A stretch of 64,000 nt of DNA from JAGDMJ01 sp963809695 (lineage in GTDB: Bacteria; Bacteroidota; Ignavibacteria; UBA10030; UBA6906): contig CAWEKI010000009.1 in assembly GCA_963809695.1 (NCBI GenBank), positions 372,001 to 436,000 of the forward strand, written 5' to 3'. The stretch's first letter is position 1. Every line of letters starts with the position of its first letter. Under the pieces are notes generated by a model that was given only the letters and a program-made list of their open reading frames with translations, made no database searches and was not told the DNA's origin. The position numbers and the translations under genes are program-made. Of the stretch, positions 62,038 through 64,000 are shown in pieces.

Positions 62038-63222
62038 TTACCGGTCCACCTCTCCCAGCACGATATCGATGCTGCCGAGAATGGCAACCACATCGGCGAT
62101 CATTGCGCCGCGGGACATAGCCGGAAGGGCCGAGAGGTTCACAAAGCAAGGTCCCTTGACCTTAACGCGGAAGGGCGTCGCCGTCCCGTCCGAGACGATG
62201 TAGTATCCTAGTTCGCCTTTGGGAGTCTCTGTCCGGACGTACACTTCGCCGGGGTTGGGGCGAATCCTCTTCGGGATGGCAGCTTGCACATCGCCGGCAG
62301 GCATCTTATCCAACGCCTGTTCAATGATGTTGACGCTCTGCTCCATCTCATGGACTCGCACCATGTATCGGTCCCAGCAATCCCCGACTGTCCCTTTCAG
62401 CCCTTTCCCCACCGGGATGTCGAAGTCCAGCTTGTCATACACCGAGTACGGGTCGTTTTTCCGAAGGTCCCACTTCACCCCCGAGCCCCGGAGGGTAGGC
62501 CCGCTTACGCCATAGTTCATCGCCACATCCCCCGGGAGGACACCGACATTCGCCGTGCGCTCGATAAAGATCTTGTTGTACGAGAGGAGGTCGTTCAGCT
62601 CTTTGATATTCGGGCGGAAGTACTTGCAGAACGCCTTCACTTTCTCGCTGAAATCCGCCGGCACATCGTGGGACAGCCCCCCCACCCATATGTAATTGTA
62701 GAGGAGCCGGGCACCGCACGTACGTTCGAAAATATCGAGGACATGCTCGCGATCACGCATACAATAGAGGAATGGCGTGAAAGCGCCGATGTCCATGCCG
62801 TAGGTCCCGATGGCGATCAGGTGGCTGACGATCCGTGAAAACTCTGCCATGATGACGCGGATGTATTCGACCCGCTCGGGCACCTTGATGTTCAACAGCT
62901 TTTCGACGGCGACGGCGTACCCGAACTCGTTGCTCATTGCGGCCACGTAATCCATGCGGTCGGCGTACGGGATCACCTGCTGGTAGTTGCTCATGTGTTC
63001 GCAATGCTTCTCGAAGCAACGATGCAGGTACCCGATGTGCGGAATGACGTCCACAACCACTTCCCCGTTCACGATCAGCTCGAGCCGGAGCACGCCGTGG
63101 GTCGAAGGGTGCTGCGGACCCATGTTGATGACCATCTCCTCCGACCGAAGCGCGCGGCTGAAGCCGGCAACCGTGTCGGGGCGGGTTCCGGAGAATTCAA
63201 CTTTTTGCAGGGTTTCTTCCAT
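62038..63222 (-). CDS. nuoD: NADH-quinone oxidoreductase subunit D (49-kDa)
   Basis: 394 residues. The N-terminal QHPSTHGVLRLEL supplies the quinone-site His and the conserved Asp/Arg region. A GTYGMDIGAFTPFLYCMRDR segment follows, then GVSGPTLRGSGVKWDLRK and the C-terminal LGSIDIVLGEVDR. No hydrogenase-type Ni-binding CxxC pairs are present, as expected. Its ATG overlaps the nuoC stop by one base. The C domain is separate, not fused as in NuoCD. Confidence 0.96.
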   Translation of the reverse strand: MEETLQKVEFSGTRPDTVAGFSRALRSEEMVINMGPQHPSTHGVLRLELIVNGEVVVDVIPHIGYLHRCFEKHCEHMSNYQQVIPYADRMDYVAAMSNEFGYAVAVEKLLNIKVPERVEYIRVIMAEFSRIVSHLIAIGTYGMDIGAFTPFLYCMRDREHVLDIFERTCGARLLYNYIWVGGLSHDVPADFSEKVKAFCKYFRPNIKELNDLLSYNKIFIERTANVGVLPGDVAMNYGVSGPTLRGSGVKWDLRKNDPYSVYDKLDFDIPVGKGLKGTVGDCWDRYMVRVHEMEQSVNIIEQALDKMPAGDVQAAIPKRIRPNPGEVYVRTETPKGELGYYIVSDGTATPFRVKVKGPCFVNLSALPAMSRGAMIADVVAILGSIDIVLGEVDR

Positions 63223-63701
63223 TAGTAAGGCACCTTCATCCCGTTGTAAAACTCCGGCACCTGATAGTCCTTTCTCATCGGGTGCCCCTCCCAGTCATCC
63301 GGCAAGAGAATGCGCCGCATGTCCGGGTGACCGTCGAACACAATTCCATACAGGTCGAACGCTTCACGCTCATGCCAGTTGGCTGTCTTCCAAACAGACT
63401 CAACAGATTGACAGTGCAGGTTCTCGGCCGTCACGTCCACCTTCAGGACGAACTTCTGGTTCAGCCGGGTCGAGTTCAGGTGGTAGACCACGCCCAGCTT
63501 TCCCCCGGTGTAGTCCATTCCGCTCAGGCACATCAGCAGGTCGAACTGTAACCGTTCATGATCCCGAAGGAACAGGGCCACGTCCTTGATCTTGTCCGGA
63601 GCGACTTTCACGAAAGGATCAATCACTCCTTCCAGCTTGGCATCCAGAATGGTATTGCCGAAGCGGGACTTCAGCAGTTCATGAATTTCTTGTGCTGTCA
63701 T
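63222..63701 (-). CDS. nuoC: NADH-quinone oxidoreductase subunit C (30-kDa)
   Basis: 159 residues with the family signature HEREAFDLYGIVFDGHPDMR (about 112-131) and the end segment GHPMRKDYQVPEF. Normal length for stand-alone NuoC. It lies seven bases after nuoB. Confidence 0.94.
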   Translation of the reverse strand: MTAQEIHELLKSRFGNTILDAKLEGVIDPFVKVAPDKIKDVALFLRDHERLQFDLLMCLSGMDYTGGKLGVVYHLNSTRLNQKFVLKVDVTAENLHCQSVESVWKTANWHEREAFDLYGIVFDGHPDMRRILLPDDWEGHPMRKDYQVPEFYNGMKVPY

Positions 63702-63708
63702 GGAGGTA

Positions 63709-64000
63709 TCAGGCTGTCTTCTTCTGTATGAGGCTTCCGGCCCGGATCTTTTCCTGGAGCTTCATCAGTCCTTCCATCAGGGCTTCAGGCCGGGGAGGGC
63801 ATCCGGGCACGTACACGTCAACGGGGATGATTCTATCCACACCTTTCAGAACATGGTATCCGTGCTCCCAGTATGGCCCGCCGCAGTTTGAGCAGCTTCC
63901 CATCGAAATGACATAGCGCGGTTCGGACATCTGGTCGTAGAGCGTCTTGATACGGGATGCCATCTTGAGCGATACGGTCCCGGCTACGATCATGACATCG
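63709..64000 (-). CDS. nuoB: NADH-quinone oxidoreductase subunit B, C-terminal part (cut by window edge)
   Basis: The last 97 or so codons, reading off the window end. VISMGSCSNCGGPYWEHGYH and VDVYVPGCPPRPEALMEGL hold two of the Cys ligands of cluster N2; the CC pair is beyond 64000. The frame stays open through the edge. An internal ATG at 63993 is not the real start. nuoA is expected upstream. Confidence 0.94.
   Translation of the reverse strand, partial: DVMIVAGTVSLKMASRIKTLYDQMSEPRYVISMGSCSNCGGPYWEHGYHVLKGVDRIIPVDVYVPGCPPRPEALMEGLMKLQEKIRAGSLIQKKTA

Overview
The window looks like a contiguous piece of a chromosome from a free-living, respiring bacterium of the FCB superphylum, most likely the Ignavibacteria/Chlorobi side of Bacteroidota. 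Two large secreted proteins (33384-35600 and 51651-53582) end in type-A type IX secretion sorting domains built around an NPFNP motif. A third such tail survives only as a remnant (36024-36098). Base composition is moderately GC-rich. ATG starts dominate, with some GTG and TTG starts. Genes are densely packed, often with ATGA-type overlaps. No tRNA, rRNA operon, prophage, insertion sequence or CRISPR array is seen. The phylum assignment is inference from gene content only.

Layout. 1-1091 (-): 5' part of an HtrA/DegP protease and plsY. 1338-3304 (+): larB and an L-lactate dehydrogenase, translationally coupled, followed by a decayed trans-sulfuration gene fragment. 3377-8472 (+): a nucleotidyltransferase/degenerate phosphomannomutase fusion, a PTS IIA protein, an unknown gene, lgt and rlmB. 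8595-21844 (-): eleven closely spaced genes mixing acyl-CoA catabolism (two acyl-CoA dehydrogenases, a carboxyltransferase, meaB), purine synthesis (guaB, purD), sugar/glycan genes, a peptidase, a secreted unknown and a sigma-54 activator. 22050-24703: a signalling cluster with a sigma-54 activator carrying an altered GAFTGA loop, a lone receiver, and a divergent receiver-DHp protein without a kinase ATPase domain. 24787-33356 (+): a promoter/terminator-bounded leader, a Nif3-like protein, a zinc-ribbon coiled-coil protein, RNase HI, the RNase P RNA, then recJ, yebC, ruvC, ruvA, ruvB and a 3-methyladenine glycosylase. This is largely a DNA repair and recombination block.

33384-35952 (-): a T9SS-exported metallopeptidase and a small lipoprotein. 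36215-40683 (-): TPR lipoprotein, DUF58 protein and uvrA. 40794-43061 (-): an Ntn-hydrolase asparaginase and rsmB. 43166-47826 (-): dnaK and clpB, separated by a hairpin. 48175-49793 (+): birA and coaX, both cofactor genes. 49785-51316 (-): an ECF sigma factor with a long C-terminal extension, coupled to a small alpha/beta-barrel protein. 51651-53582 (-): an FG-GAP-repeat T9SS protein. 54044-64000 (-): a complex I operon in the order B, C, D, H, I, J, K, L, M, N, without nuoE, nuoF or nuoG between D and H.

The content is mostly housekeeping. The parts most worth following up are the leader region before the Nif3-like gene, the kinase-less response-regulator cluster, the two gene remnants, a two-copy palindromic repeat that supplies the end of rsmB, and the complex I operon lacking the NADH-input genes. 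Promoter candidates fit a conventional TTGNNN-17-TATNNT pattern unusually consistently, rather than the TTTG/TANNTTTG pattern described for Bacteroidetes.
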